From positions 221,666 to 285,665 of the forward strand of contig NZ_BDUC01000003.1 in the NCBI RefSeq assembly GCF_002218085.1: a stretch of DNA of 64,000 bases, written 5' to 3'. A program made the position numbers and the translations under genes. This stretch comes from Tolypothrix sp. NIES-4075. GTDB taxonomy: Bacteria; Cyanobacteriota; Cyanobacteriia; Cyanobacteriales; Nostocaceae. Positions 8,673 to 16,838 of this stretch are shown here, piece by piece (position 1 is the stretch's first letter; each line of letters starts with the position of its first letter). Below the pieces are notes generated by a model, which saw only the letters and a program-made list of their open reading frames with translations, was not told the DNA's origin and made no database searches.

Positions 8673-9281
8673 ATGACTGCCTCTACTGCTTCCAAAAAAT
8701 CACGACCTAAACCACAACCAAATCAGGCTCTCCTAGCCAAGATATTTCACTGGGTCAACATCATTGCTTTGTTGTTAATGATTACCAGTGGACTACAGAT
8801 TTATAATGCTAACCCGGTTTTTGGTGGACGTGGGGGTTGGCATTTTCCATCCCTATTTTTGCTAGGAGGATGGTTAGGTGCGGGTAGACACTGGCATTTT
8901 GCGGCTATGTGGCTGTTTGCGCTAAATTTACTTTGGTATGGGCTATACATTTTTATTACGCAACGTTGGAAGCGTCGCTTTGTTGCTGTTAATGACTTGA
9001 AAGCACTGCAAACGAGTAAAAACCCAAAACGCATAATCTATGTTTGGCATCGATTAGCGTACACTGTTATCATTCCGATTCTTTTGCTTGCTATACTCAG
9101 CGGCATCGGCATGTATAAACCTGCTCAGTTCCATTGGATAGTTGGCATTCTCGGTAGTTGGCAAGCTTTGCGAGTACTTCACTTTCTAACCATCCCTATA
9201 GTAGTTATATTTGTGATTTTCCACTCCTGGTTAGGATTGAAAGCGGGGGGTTATCGATTGATTCAATCAATGTTCTGGTAA
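8673..9281 (+). CDS. Cytochrome b561-type membrane protein (cytochrome b/b6 domain)
   Basis: The start is taken at ATG 8673, after AAAGAGAAA; a longer in-frame reading from 8592 would overlap the CcdA-like gene. The 202-residue product has four or five membrane segments with histidines placed as in the bacterial cytochrome b561/Ni-hydrogenase b-type family: HWVNIIALLL, HFAAMWLFALN, WHRLAYTVI, LHFLTIPIVV and FHSWLG. Such proteins bind two hemes and usually pass electrons from quinol to a partner oxidoreductase. No molybdopterin partner is present here, so the link to the thiol-redox genes is inferred from the 23-bp spacing. Confidence 0.8.
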   Translation: MTASTASKKSRPKPQPNQALLAKIFHWVNIIALLLMITSGLQIYNANPVFGGRGGWHFPSLFLLGGWLGAGRHWHFAAMWLFALNLLWYGLYIFITQRWKRRFVAVNDLKALQTSKNPKRIIYVWHRLAYTVIIPILLLAILSGIGMYKPAQFHWIVGILGSWQALRVLHFLTIPIVVIFVIFHSWLGLKAGGYRLIQSMFW

Positions 9282-9339
9282 AAGTGCTTTCTTTGCTACA
9301 TATATAATGTGCGATCGCCCGGATGATTTACATCTTATT

Positions 9340-9368
9340 GTAGAGACGTGACAATGGAACGTCTCTAC
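9340..9368. repeat. GTAGAGACG palindrome
   Basis: GTAGAGACGT and ACGTCTCTAC arms surround a 9-nt centre, about 60 bp after the cytochrome b stop codon. This is one copy of a family scattered through the window; a role as terminator is possible. Confidence 0.65.
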
Positions 9369-9389
9369 GATTATTACCGTTGTGGGTAT

Positions 9390-9480
9390 TAGACATCTCC
9401 GATAATGAATGTAGAGACGCGAAATTTCGCGTCTCTACAAGGGTTTCAGGCTACGCATATTTAATTTATGGAGATGTCTA
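9390..9480. mobile_element. MITE-like element with nested palindrome
   Basis: Terminal inverted repeats TAGACATCTCC and GGAGATGTCTA bound a 91-bp element. Inside it, 9410-9439 is a perfect 30-bp palindrome of the GTAGAGACGCG type. There is no coding capacity. The nested arrangement suggests one repeat family inserted within another or a composite non-autonomous element. Confidence 0.6.
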
Positions 9481-9591
9481 TTGGTGTTTGGGGGTGCGAT
9501 CGGTGGAGTCGGCTCCAGAACCCTTTATTCATCAGCAGCTTCGCACATAATAGTTCTACTGTATTAACTTGCAATCCGCTGTAAAAGTTTT

Positions 9592-9801
9592 AAGGCAGAC
9601 CGCTCCCGTCACGAGGCAGACCGCTTTCGGCACGAGGCAGACCGCTTTCGTCACGAGGCAGACCGCTTTCGGCACGAGGCAGACCGCTTTCGTCACGAGG
9701 CAGACCGCTTTCGGCACGAGGCAGACCGCTTTCGGCACGAGGCAGACCGCTTTCGTCACGAGGCAGACCGCTTTCGTCACGAGGGAAACCGCTCCCGTTA
9801 C
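9592..9801. repeat. 21-bp tandem repeat array (10 units)
   Basis: Ten 21-bp units of the form GAGGCAGACCGCTTTCGKCAC follow head to tail, with an 11th decayed unit to about 9820. The main variation is a single base (GTCAC or GGCAC). Because 21 is a multiple of three, both strands are open (seven-residue repeats TRQTAFV and VCLVTKA), but no start signal or gene context supports a protein. Confidence 0.85.
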
Positions 9802-9819
9802 GAAACAGACCGCTTCAGG

Positions 9820-10187
9820 AAAGTTGGTTTGGTGTAGACGCAAAGCGATTTGTTGCTAGATATCGCTGCGTAGGCAAAACTCAACTTAGGCGATCGCCTT
9901 AGAGGTTATTTATAAAGTAAACCTTAAATGGTAGCGTGCGTTATAGCAACGCTTAACGCACCGAGAAAGATGGTGCGTTACTACTTAATATTTACTCAAC
10001 TTAGGCGATCGCGTTACGAGCGCCCTTTATATACCAAATGTAGTAAAATCACACCATTAAATTACGGTTGCCCTTCCATTGTTCTGTTTGCAGCTTGTTA
10101 CATTAAAGAAGTGTGAAGTAAACGCAAACATAATTTTTGATTTATTTATAACTCTTAACTATTAAACTAGACAAATTAGCAAATCTT
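9820..10187. other. Non-coding gap with duplicated HIP1 box and GTGCGTTA hairpin
   Basis: ACTCAACTTAGGCGATCGC occurs twice (about 9879 and 9993). Between them, GTGCGTTATAGCAACGC and AACGCACC...GGTGCGTTACT form nested inverted repeats, a common cyanobacterial intergenic hairpin. No gene is supported. Confidence 0.5.
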
Positions 10188-10307
10188 ATACCAATTTCAA
10201 AAAAGAATGCGACAGATGGGTAGGGGCACGGCAGATCGGTAGGGGCACGGCATTGCCGTGCCCCTACGAACAAATTATGTGTCGCAAACATTATTTAAAT
10301 TGGTATT
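10188..10307. mobile_element. MITE-like element with ATACCAATTT ends
   Basis: ATACCAATTT at 10188-10197 and its complement AAATTGGTAT at 10298-10307 are perfect 10-bp terminal inverted repeats. Inner matches ATGCGACA / TGTCGCA extend the stem. The core holds the palindrome GTAGGGGCACGGCATTGCCG... (10239-10267), preceded by a direct partial copy. A second core palindrome without these ends lies at 12211-12239. Confidence 0.65.
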
Positions 10308-10394
10308 ATTTGTCTTAAATAAATAATCGCTTTTTCAGCGAATAATTAAAATTTATCTGCTAAAAAAGCAGTAATTTTGGCTGCGAATAAATCG

Positions 10395-11249
10395 ATGAGA
10401 AAAAAGATTCTTCTATTAGCAATTCTGGCTGTTTTCTCTTTTATTATGACTACATTTGCCCCCTCACTTTCCAGCGTTGAGAAAATAAATCAACTTTATA
10501 TTTTTGGTGATAGCCTTTCGGATACAGGCAATATATACCGCGCTACCGGAGGTGTATATCCCTCTAGCCCTCCCTATTTTCAAGGACGTTATTCTAATGG
10601 TTTAGTCTGGGTAGAATATCTTGCCTCTGGGCTGAAGTTAACTGCCAAACAAAGCACTAACTTTGCTTTTGGTGGTGCAACGACGGGAAGCAGCGGGATG
10701 AATGGAATACCGGGATTGTTAGCGCAAGTTAATAATTTTACTTCATCTCATCCGGATATAAATCCAAATGCGCTTTATGTTCTGTGGGCTGGTGCTAATG
10801 ATTATCTTTATGGTAGTAGCAATTCAACGATACCAATCGAGAATTTATCTAGAGCAATTGAGTTACTCTCTACAGCTGGTGCGAAAAAAATTCTCGTTGC
10901 TAATATACCTGATTTAGGAAAGCTTCCAGCCACACGTTACACAGCAAACTCTAATAGCCTTAGTGAAAGCGCGATCGCTCACAATCAAAGTTTGGCTAAG
11001 TCTTTTGAAGTGCTAAACGATAAGTTAGGTCATGACACCCAAATTATCCAACTTGACGTGAATTCATTATACCGCCAAGCAATTACCGAGCCAGCCAAAT
11101 TTGGTTTCACAAATGTAACCAACGCTTGTCTAAATAATGTTGCTGTCTGCGATCATCCAGACAAATTTTTATTCTGGGATGGCATTCATCCAACAACTGC
11201 CGGTCATCGGATATTGGCAGAAGTAGCTTTAAAAGCACTTAAAAATTAG
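10395..11249 (+). CDS. Secreted GDSL/SGNH esterase or lipase
   Basis: ATG 10395 is preferred over a TTG six codons upstream because MRKKILLLAILAVFSFIMT then makes a standard signal peptide. The mature part starts near residue 30. Block I is YIFGDSLSDTGN (nucleophile Ser), block III is WAGANDYL, and block V is FWDGIHPTTAGH with the catalytic Asp and His. The length of 284 residues fits the lecithinase/thermolabile-hemolysin-like SGNH group. It probably hydrolyses ester bonds of lipids outside the cytoplasm; the substrate cannot be told from sequence. It lies alone between repeat-rich gaps. Confidence 0.87.
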   Translation: MRKKILLLAILAVFSFIMTTFAPSLSSVEKINQLYIFGDSLSDTGNIYRATGGVYPSSPPYFQGRYSNGLVWVEYLASGLKLTAKQSTNFAFGGATTGSSGMNGIPGLLAQVNNFTSSHPDINPNALYVLWAGANDYLYGSSNSTIPIENLSRAIELLSTAGAKKILVANIPDLGKLPATRYTANSNSLSESAIAHNQSLAKSFEVLNDKLGHDTQIIQLDVNSLYRQAITEPAKFGFTNVTNACLNNVAVCDHPDKFLFWDGIHPTTAGHRILAEVALKALKN

Positions 11250-11426
11250 CTTGATAAAATCAGCGCGTATTGATGTCCAATATACCCAAAGTATCTCTAG
11301 AGATGGAAGGGTAGGCTATCTTGGGATAGAAGTTATAACAAACTATAATATCTACCCTTTTATTAGGTGCAACTAAAAGCTTGTTTTTAAACCAGAACCA
11401 TTTCACAAAGATTCAAACAGGTATTA

Positions 11427-12056
11427 ATGAAAATGCAAAATCAGAGAAAAACGATTCAAAAAATTATTGGCGGCTTTTTAGGAGTTGCTAGCGCTAGTGT
11501 CTTCATTATACCAGGACTAGCACAAGCAAACACTTCCAAGCAGTCTATTATCGCCCAGACGAGTTCTCCTGGCGGCACTATGTCTGCTCCAACTACAAAT
11601 TCTAGTCCAAATTCTAATCCTTCAACTAGTAATCTTGACACAGAATTTATCACCAAAGCGGCGCAAAGTGACATGACTGAAATCCAGACAAGTAAACTGG
11701 CACTGCAAAAGTCTAGAAACAAATCTGTGAGAGACTTTGCCCAACAGATGATTAAACAGCATACCGAATCGAGCAGAGAACTCAAGCCGATCGCGATGTC
11801 CAAAAAGGTTATGCTGCCAAAGGATATTGGTCCTGAGAATACAGCTTTGCTAACAAGCTTGAAAAAGGTAAGTGGTTCACAGTTTGACCAAGCTTACATG
11901 CAAGGACAAGTTCAAGCTCATACCAATACTCTGGCTGAGTATCAAAAATATCTCGATCAGGGACAAGATCCACAGTTAAAGGCTTTTGCAAGTAAGATTT
12001 CACCGCTAGTTGCCCAACACCTGCAAATGGCTCAGAAGATGGTAGCTACTCGTTAA
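11427..12056 (+). CDS. DUF4142 exported protein
   Basis: The 209-residue product has a signal peptide ending near AQA (about residue 34), then a Ser/Thr/Pro/Asn-rich linker to about residue 67. The remaining helical domain contains MTEIQTSKLALQKSRNKSVR and FAQQMIKQHTESS, typical of the DUF4142 ferritin-like four-helix family. Its role is not established, though members are often stress-induced envelope proteins. A strong hairpin 29 bp downstream probably ends the transcript. Confidence 0.8.
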   Translation: MKMQNQRKTIQKIIGGFLGVASASVFIIPGLAQANTSKQSIIAQTSSPGGTMSAPTTNSSPNSNPSTSNLDTEFITKAAQSDMTEIQTSKLALQKSRNKSVRDFAQQMIKQHTESSRELKPIAMSKKVMLPKDIGPENTALLTSLKKVSGSQFDQAYMQGQVQAHTNTLAEYQKYLDQGQDPQLKAFASKISPLVAQHLQMAQKMVATR

Positions 12057-12084
12057 ATCGCATTCTTCGTCAACTTAAAAAACA

Positions 12085-12118
12085 AGATCCCCGACTTCTC
12101 GCGAGAAGTCGGGGATCT
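12085..12118. terminator. Perfect 34-bp palindrome after the DUF4142 gene
   Basis: AGATCCCCGACTTCTCG and its exact complement form a 17-bp stem with essentially no loop, 29 bp after the stop at 12056. It may act as a terminator, though it lacks a U tract and may equally be a dispersed palindrome. Confidence 0.6.
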
Positions 12119-12210
12119 GTGGTTTGATATAGAAAATATTGACTTAAGCCGCATAGTATAACAAGAGCGCCGAAAATATAGCGGTTATTGGTTGAGTCCA
12201 ATACACACAC

Positions 12211-12239
12211 GTAGGGGCACGGCATTGCCGTGCCCCTAC
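12211..12239. repeat. GTAGGGGCACGG palindrome
   Basis: A 14-bp arm GTAGGGGCACGGCA with its complement and a one-base centre; the same sequence as the core of the element at 10188-10307. The rest of the 366-bp gap 12057-12422 shows only the hairpin at 12085 and no gene. Confidence 0.65.
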
Positions 12240-12422
12240 ACGCGACGGACGATAGAACAATGCAATTGCATCCAACTAAGAACGGCTATAATAAACACCT
12301 CAAGCAATTACGACACATCGGTGAGGGCAAATCCAAAGCATTATTTCCGCAGTTTTGCGAAAAGGCGGGCAATGCTGATGTAGATTATCAGTAATTTCCC
12401 CCTCCTGATCAGAGGTATACTG

Positions 12423-15107
12423 ATGGGCAACAGCACGCTTCCGAGATTTTTCGCAGTTATAGCGCTTTCTTTTTCGTGCCTTTCATTGTCTGTGCTGCCG
12501 ATAAGCAAAGGATGGACGCAAGATGTCAGCAGTAGCGAGATTAATTCTTATATTGAGAAGTTGGGGAGCGATAATTTTTGTGAATCCCAAAAAGCCTTTG
12601 AAGGCTTGTATAAACTTGGCTCAAAAGCTGTTCCCGATTTAGTTAAAGCGTTGCAGAACAAGAACCCGAAATTTCGCTCAAGTGCTGCCTTTGCTTTGGG
12701 AATCATTGGGGAAAAAACAGAAACAGCATCGGCAGTTCCCGCACTTATTCAAGCTTTGAAGAATGATAAGGAGGCAGATGTTCGTAAAGATGCTGCCGAA
12801 GCCTTGGGAAGGATTGGTGAAAAAGCAGCATCGGCAGTTCCCGCACTTATTCAAGCTTTGAAGAATGATAAGGAAGCAAATGTTCGCTTATTTGCTGCCT
12901 CTGGCTTGAGAGGTATTGGGAAAGAAGCAGCATCGGCAGTTCCCGCACTTGCTGAAGCTTTGAAGAGTGATAAGGAACCAGATGTTCGCTCAATTGCTGT
13001 CGAAGCCTTGGGAAGGATTGGTGAAAAAGCAGCATCAGCAGTTCCCACACTTACTGAAGCTTTGAAGAATGACAACGAGGCAGATCTTCACTCAAGTGCT
13101 GCCGAAGCCTTGGGAAGGATTGGTGAAAAAGCAGCATCGGCAGTTCCCACACTTACTGAAGCTTTGAAGAATGACAAGGAGGCAGATGTTCGGTTATCTG
13201 CTGCCGATGCTTTGGGAAGCATTGGTGAAAAAGCAGCATCGGCAGTTCCCGCGCTTATTGAAGCTTTGAAAGATAATGGTGTTGCTTCTTACGATAATTC
13301 TAAGGTTAAAGATTATGCTATTTCAGGTTTGGGACATATTGCTGAAAGCTACCAAGATAATGCGAGTAAGCTATCCAGCACAGATTTAGACAAAGCCATA
13401 TCTAACTTAGGAAAAGCTCTAAAAACTGCGGATGACCTCAAAGATAATTTTACAGACGAACAAAAAGCACCTTTACACCGATCGCTCTATCTCCTGAAAA
13501 AAGAAAAAGACTCTCGCTTCTTCGATCGCACTTTAGAATGGATGGTTAAACATCCTTGGGTAACAGGTGCGCTAATTTACATTATATTTATCCCCTCTCT
13601 CTGGTTCGCACTTCTGCGCTTGCGTCCTTTGTGGCTTTTACACATCAACAACGTCCTGAAACCATTCTCCAGCTTTAAATTACCTGATATCCTGGGTGGG
13701 GGAACTTTACCTATCCGCACCTTACTATTTATTGAATTTTTTAATTATCGTCCTAGAGTGCTTGATGCTTGGGTTGTTGCACACATCGACTCGGCTAAAG
13801 AGGGATTTGGTAAGAAGAAAACGGTAAGCGATCGCTTTGTTCACGTCCCGATTCCCGTTATTCTAGATAAAAATAACCTCGCTCACCTCACCGGAAAAGA
13901 TTTACAACCAACTTTCGATAAAAAACGCGCAACTTTACTACTTTGGGGGGAAGGTGGAGCAGGTAAAACTAGTTTGGCTTGTCAGTTGGCAATGTGGGCA
14001 ATGTCTGACGATGCAAATCAACGCATCAGTCAACATAAAATGCTGCCAGTTTTAATAGAACAAGAATTAGACTTTGATGTGGCAGCAGGGGAAGAACCTT
14101 TAACAGAAGCTATTTGCGGACAACTTCAAGCTTTAATTGGGGAAGCAGAACCGATCGCTGAAGAATTACTCGCACATCTGCTGCGGCAACGGCGTATTCT
14201 AGTAATTGTGGATCACTTATCGGAAATGAGCGAAGCCACACGCAAGCAAATTCGCCCAGGAGATCCAGATTTTACAGCGAATGCGTTAATTGTGACTTCC
14301 CGACTTGAGGAAAAGCTGGACGAAATACCGAAAACCACAATTAAACCGTTGCGGGTTGCAGGCGATCGCCTATCATCTTTTATGGAAGCATACTTAACGC
14401 AGCGAGGCAAGCGTAATTTATTCGACGATCCAGAATATTTTGATGCATGTCGTCGTCTTTCTTTAATGGTAGGGCGACGCAACATCACAGTGTTGCTGGC
14501 AAAACTTTACGCAGAACAGATGATTGCCACTAAAGAAGGTACAGCGATTGATTTACCGAATAATATACCCGATTTGATGCTAGCCTACCTGAACGAACTC
14601 AACCGAGGTGCAGCCGAAAACGAACCAGATAATCGTACCGTACAACGAGATGCGAAGGCGATCGCCTGGGAATGTCTCAAGCAAACTTTTCGTCCCACAA
14701 CTGCCATACTTAATGATGTTTTAGCTGCACTCGATGCTCATGATCACCCCGAAGCACGTCTAGAACATCTAAAAAAACGCTTGCACCTAATTGACATTAT
14801 CGGTTCCGCAGAAGATAAAATTCGCTTTGCCCTCGATCCCCTAGCAGAATATCTCGCCGGCTTATACCTGCTAGACTCTTACGGAAATGATAAAACCTCC
14901 TGGCAGAATTTTCTCACTCAAGCCGAAGCCACATCAGATATTGAGTTAATCAAAGGTTTTTTGTTAGCAATACAGGATTGTTATTTAGCAAAAGGTGCAG
15001 AAGCACAAATTCCCGACTTCGTAGCAAAAAAACTTGCAACCCTAACAGGTTTAGTTCCGCAACCAACTAAACAAACTCAACTTGTTGCGAAAGCGGTTAG
15101 TTGTTAG
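12423..15107 (+). CDS. Membrane HEAT-repeat NACHT/STAND NTPase
   Basis: The 894-residue product begins with a probable signal sequence (about residues 8-33). It then has seven HEAT/PBS-lyase-like repeats (about 55-290). The middle ones are near-identical 34-residue units with the core SAVPALIQALKNDKEADVR. A hydrophobic segment (about 377-397) follows a short helical region. After it comes a NACHT-type ATPase: P-loop WGEGGAGKTS (about 508-517), Walker B RRILVIVDHL (about 590) and a winged-helix-like tail with FALDPLAEYLAGLYLL. If the signal is used, the repeats lie outside the membrane and the NTPase inside, which suggests a sensor. The ligand is unknown. A repeat-filled gap separates it from the kinase downstream. 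Confidence 0.82.
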   Translation: MGNSTLPRFFAVIALSFSCLSLSVLPISKGWTQDVSSSEINSYIEKLGSDNFCESQKAFEGLYKLGSKAVPDLVKALQNKNPKFRSSAAFALGIIGEKTETASAVPALIQALKNDKEADVRKDAAEALGRIGEKAASAVPALIQALKNDKEANVRLFAASGLRGIGKEAASAVPALAEALKSDKEPDVRSIAVEALGRIGEKAASAVPTLTEALKNDNEADLHSSAAEALGRIGEKAASAVPTLTEALKNDKEADVRLSAADALGSIGEKAASAVPALIEALKDNGVASYDNSKVKDYAISGLGHIAESYQDNASKLSSTDLDKAISNLGKALKTADDLKDNFTDEQKAPLHRSLYLLKKEKDSRFFDRTLEWMVKHPWVTGALIYIIFIPSLWFALLRLRPLWLLHINNVLKPFSSFKLPDILGGGTLPIRTLLFIEFFNYRPRVLDAWVVAHIDSAKEGFGKKKTVSDRFVHVPIPVILDKNNLAHLTGKDLQPTFDKKRATLLLWGEGGAGKTSLACQLAMWAMSDDANQRISQHKMLPVLIEQELDFDVAAGEEPLTEAICGQLQALIGEAEPIAEELLAHLLRQRRILVIVDHLSEMSEATRKQIRPGDPDFTANALIVTSRLEEKLDEIPKTTIKPLRVAGDRLSSFMEAYLTQRGKRNLFDDPEYFDACRRLSLMVGRRNITVLLAKLYAEQMIATKEGTAIDLPNNIPDLMLAYLNELNRGAAENEPDNRTVQRDAKAIAWECLKQTFRPTTAILNDVLAALDAHDHPEARLEHLKKRLHLIDIIGSAEDKIRFALDPLAEYLAGLYLLDSYGNDKTSWQNFLTQAEATSDIELIKGFLLAIQDCYLAKGAEAQIPDFVAKKLATLTGLVPQPTKQTQLVAKAVSC

Positions 15108-15290
15108 TGGTTGGTTGTTAGTTGTTGGTTGTAGAGACGCGATTAATCGCGTCTGTACAATGTTAGTGGTTAGTTGTTAGTGGTTATCCCCCTTGTCTGC
15201 CTTGTCTCCCTTGTCCCCCCACTCCCCCACTCCTTCACTCCCCCACTCCCCCACTCCCACCTCCCCACCTCCCCAGACACAGGCGAAAAT
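15108..15290. repeat. TTAGTTG and CCCACTCC repeats with a GTAGAGACG palindrome
   Basis: TTAGTGGTTGGTTGTTAG words lead into a GTAGAGACGCGATTAATCGC palindrome at 15131-15158. A pyrimidine tract of CCCCCACTCC units then runs to about 15283. No gene is supported here. Confidence 0.7.
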
Positions 15291-15325
15291 GTTAGCCTAT
15301 TGGTTAGCTTTGAGGCTTTAAGTCT

Positions 15326-16696
15326 TTGTACAAACCAGGGTTTCCAGTGGAACAGGAATTCAGTTCGCAAATATCACCACCATTATTATCTGAGGGTAGC
15401 GATCGCGATCTCGGTATAGAATCGACTCTCCAAGAACTACCACTATACAACTTCGGCGTGGAAATTAGCTGTACTGGCACAGAAGTTGCTGAATACTTTG
15501 AAAAATACCCACTGCTACCTGGAGCAATTTTATTAGATCGGGGAAAATTTATTGGTATGATTTCCCGACGACGACTGCTGGAATTTTTGATTCGTCCCCA
15601 CGGACAAGAGTTATTTTTTACTAAGCCGCTAAATGTTCTCTACAGCTATGCTCGTACAGGCATTTTGCTACTTCCTGATAGTACGCCGATTTTGAGCGCG
15701 ATGCAAATCGCATTAAGGCGATCGCCCGAACTTTTGGCTGAACCAGTCATCGTCAAAACAGCACCTGATATTTACAGATTATTAGATATACAAGAATTGG
15801 GCATTGCCTCTTGGCAAATTCGCGGAATAGAAACTCAGGTGCGCTATGAACGCAGCCAAGCTCAAATGATTCAAAATGAGAAAATGGCGAGTTTGGGACG
15901 TTTAGTAGACGGGGTAGCACACGAAATTTTAGATCCCGTGGGTTTTATTTGGGGTAACTTAACTTATGTCTCAAATTACAGCCAAGGCTTGCTCAAATTA
16001 ATACAAGCTTACGACAAAGAGTTACCATTAGCTTCTACAGAAATAATCGATATTAAAGAAGATATTGAATTTGATTTTTTAGAACAAGATTTATCAAAAG
16101 CGCTCAAGAGTATCCGCACCGGTGCAGAAAGATTAAAAAAACTTGTTACCAGCTTGCAAAATTTTTGTCACATCGACGAAATTTATCCAAAACCAGCAGA
16201 TTTACACGCTTGCATAAATAGTATTTTATTGTTAATTAACAGCCGAATTAAAGGAGAAATTGAAATTGTCAAACATTATGGAAATTTACCCCCAGTGTAT
16301 TGCTTTGTAGGGCAATTGAGCCAGGTATTGATGAATCTTTTGAGTCAAGCTGTTGATGCATTGCTTGATGAAGCTGTACGACAGCAGTTCAATCCCAATA
16401 CAAATCACAAACCAAAAATTGAAATTACTACAGAAGTTATTTCACAGGAAGCAACGAAATCTGACGCACCAGATTCTCGCTGGGTTTGCATTCGCATCGC
16501 TGATAATGGTCCCGGAATATCTCAAGAGTTACAACAGCAAATTATAGAATCTTTTTCTGTAGAAAAACGCGCTGATAAAGAAACTAGTTTGGCAGTGAGT
16601 TATCAAATTATCACAGCAAGACATGGAGGTAAATTTAATTTTACCTCCCAAGTTAGCGTCGGTACAGAATTTGAAATCCTTCTACCTTTAGTTTGA
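15326..16696 (+). CDS. Sensor histidine kinase with N-terminal CBS-like region
   Basis: The 456-residue frame opens at TTG 15326; no ATG lies nearby and a stop precedes it in frame, so the start is uncertain. Residues about 30-165 include AILLDRGKFIGMISRRRLLEFL and look like a CBS-pair type input domain seen in cyanobacterial kinases. The H-box is MASLGRLVDGVAHEILDPVG (phospho-acceptor His). The N-box is MNLLSQAVDALLDEA, and the ATP lid includes IADNGPGISQELQQQI. No receiver domain or membrane segment is seen, so it is probably a soluble kinase. The N-box lacks the usual N-A-x-x-A form, having S-Q-A, which may lower activity. Confidence 0.8.
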   Translation: MYKPGFPVEQEFSSQISPPLLSEGSDRDLGIESTLQELPLYNFGVEISCTGTEVAEYFEKYPLLPGAILLDRGKFIGMISRRRLLEFLIRPHGQELFFTKPLNVLYSYARTGILLLPDSTPILSAMQIALRRSPELLAEPVIVKTAPDIYRLLDIQELGIASWQIRGIETQVRYERSQAQMIQNEKMASLGRLVDGVAHEILDPVGFIWGNLTYVSNYSQGLLKLIQAYDKELPLASTEIIDIKEDIEFDFLEQDLSKALKSIRTGAERLKKLVTSLQNFCHIDEIYPKPADLHACINSILLLINSRIKGEIEIVKHYGNLPPVYCFVGQLSQVLMNLLSQAVDALLDEAVRQQFNPNTNHKPKIEITTEVISQEATKSDAPDSRWVCIRIADNGPGISQELQQQIIESFSVEKRADKETSLAVSYQIITARHGGKFNFTSQVSVGTEFEILLPLV

Positions 16697-16701
16697 TTTT
16701 T

Positions 16702-16838
16702 CGTAGTGAGCGCTTCAGCGCTCTATTAAATTTCAATTTCTAAATTAGCGTCGGTAAGAAAGTTGAAATTCTTTTACTTTTTGAGGAATTTTTCGTACTC
16801 AGTGATAACTAAGAAAGCGCTGAAGCGCTTACTACGAT
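16702..16838. repeat. Pair of REP palindromes in opposite orientation
   Basis: CGTAGTGAGCGCTTCAGCGCTC at about 16702-16723 and AAGAAAGCGCTGAAGCGCTTACTACG at about 16812-16837 are inversely oriented copies of the REP family clustered near 39.3 kb. They lie between two convergent genes and the second overlaps the end of the GH57 gene. Confidence 0.7.

Noticed and set aside
9569..9859. Open frames on both strands across the 21-bp array
   Set aside because: The period is a multiple of three, so openness is automatic; there is no start signal or family match.
12192..12383. A small plus-strand frame before the HEAT-NACHT gene
   Set aside because: It starts in a GTAGGGGCACGG palindrome region and has no family or ribosome-site support.
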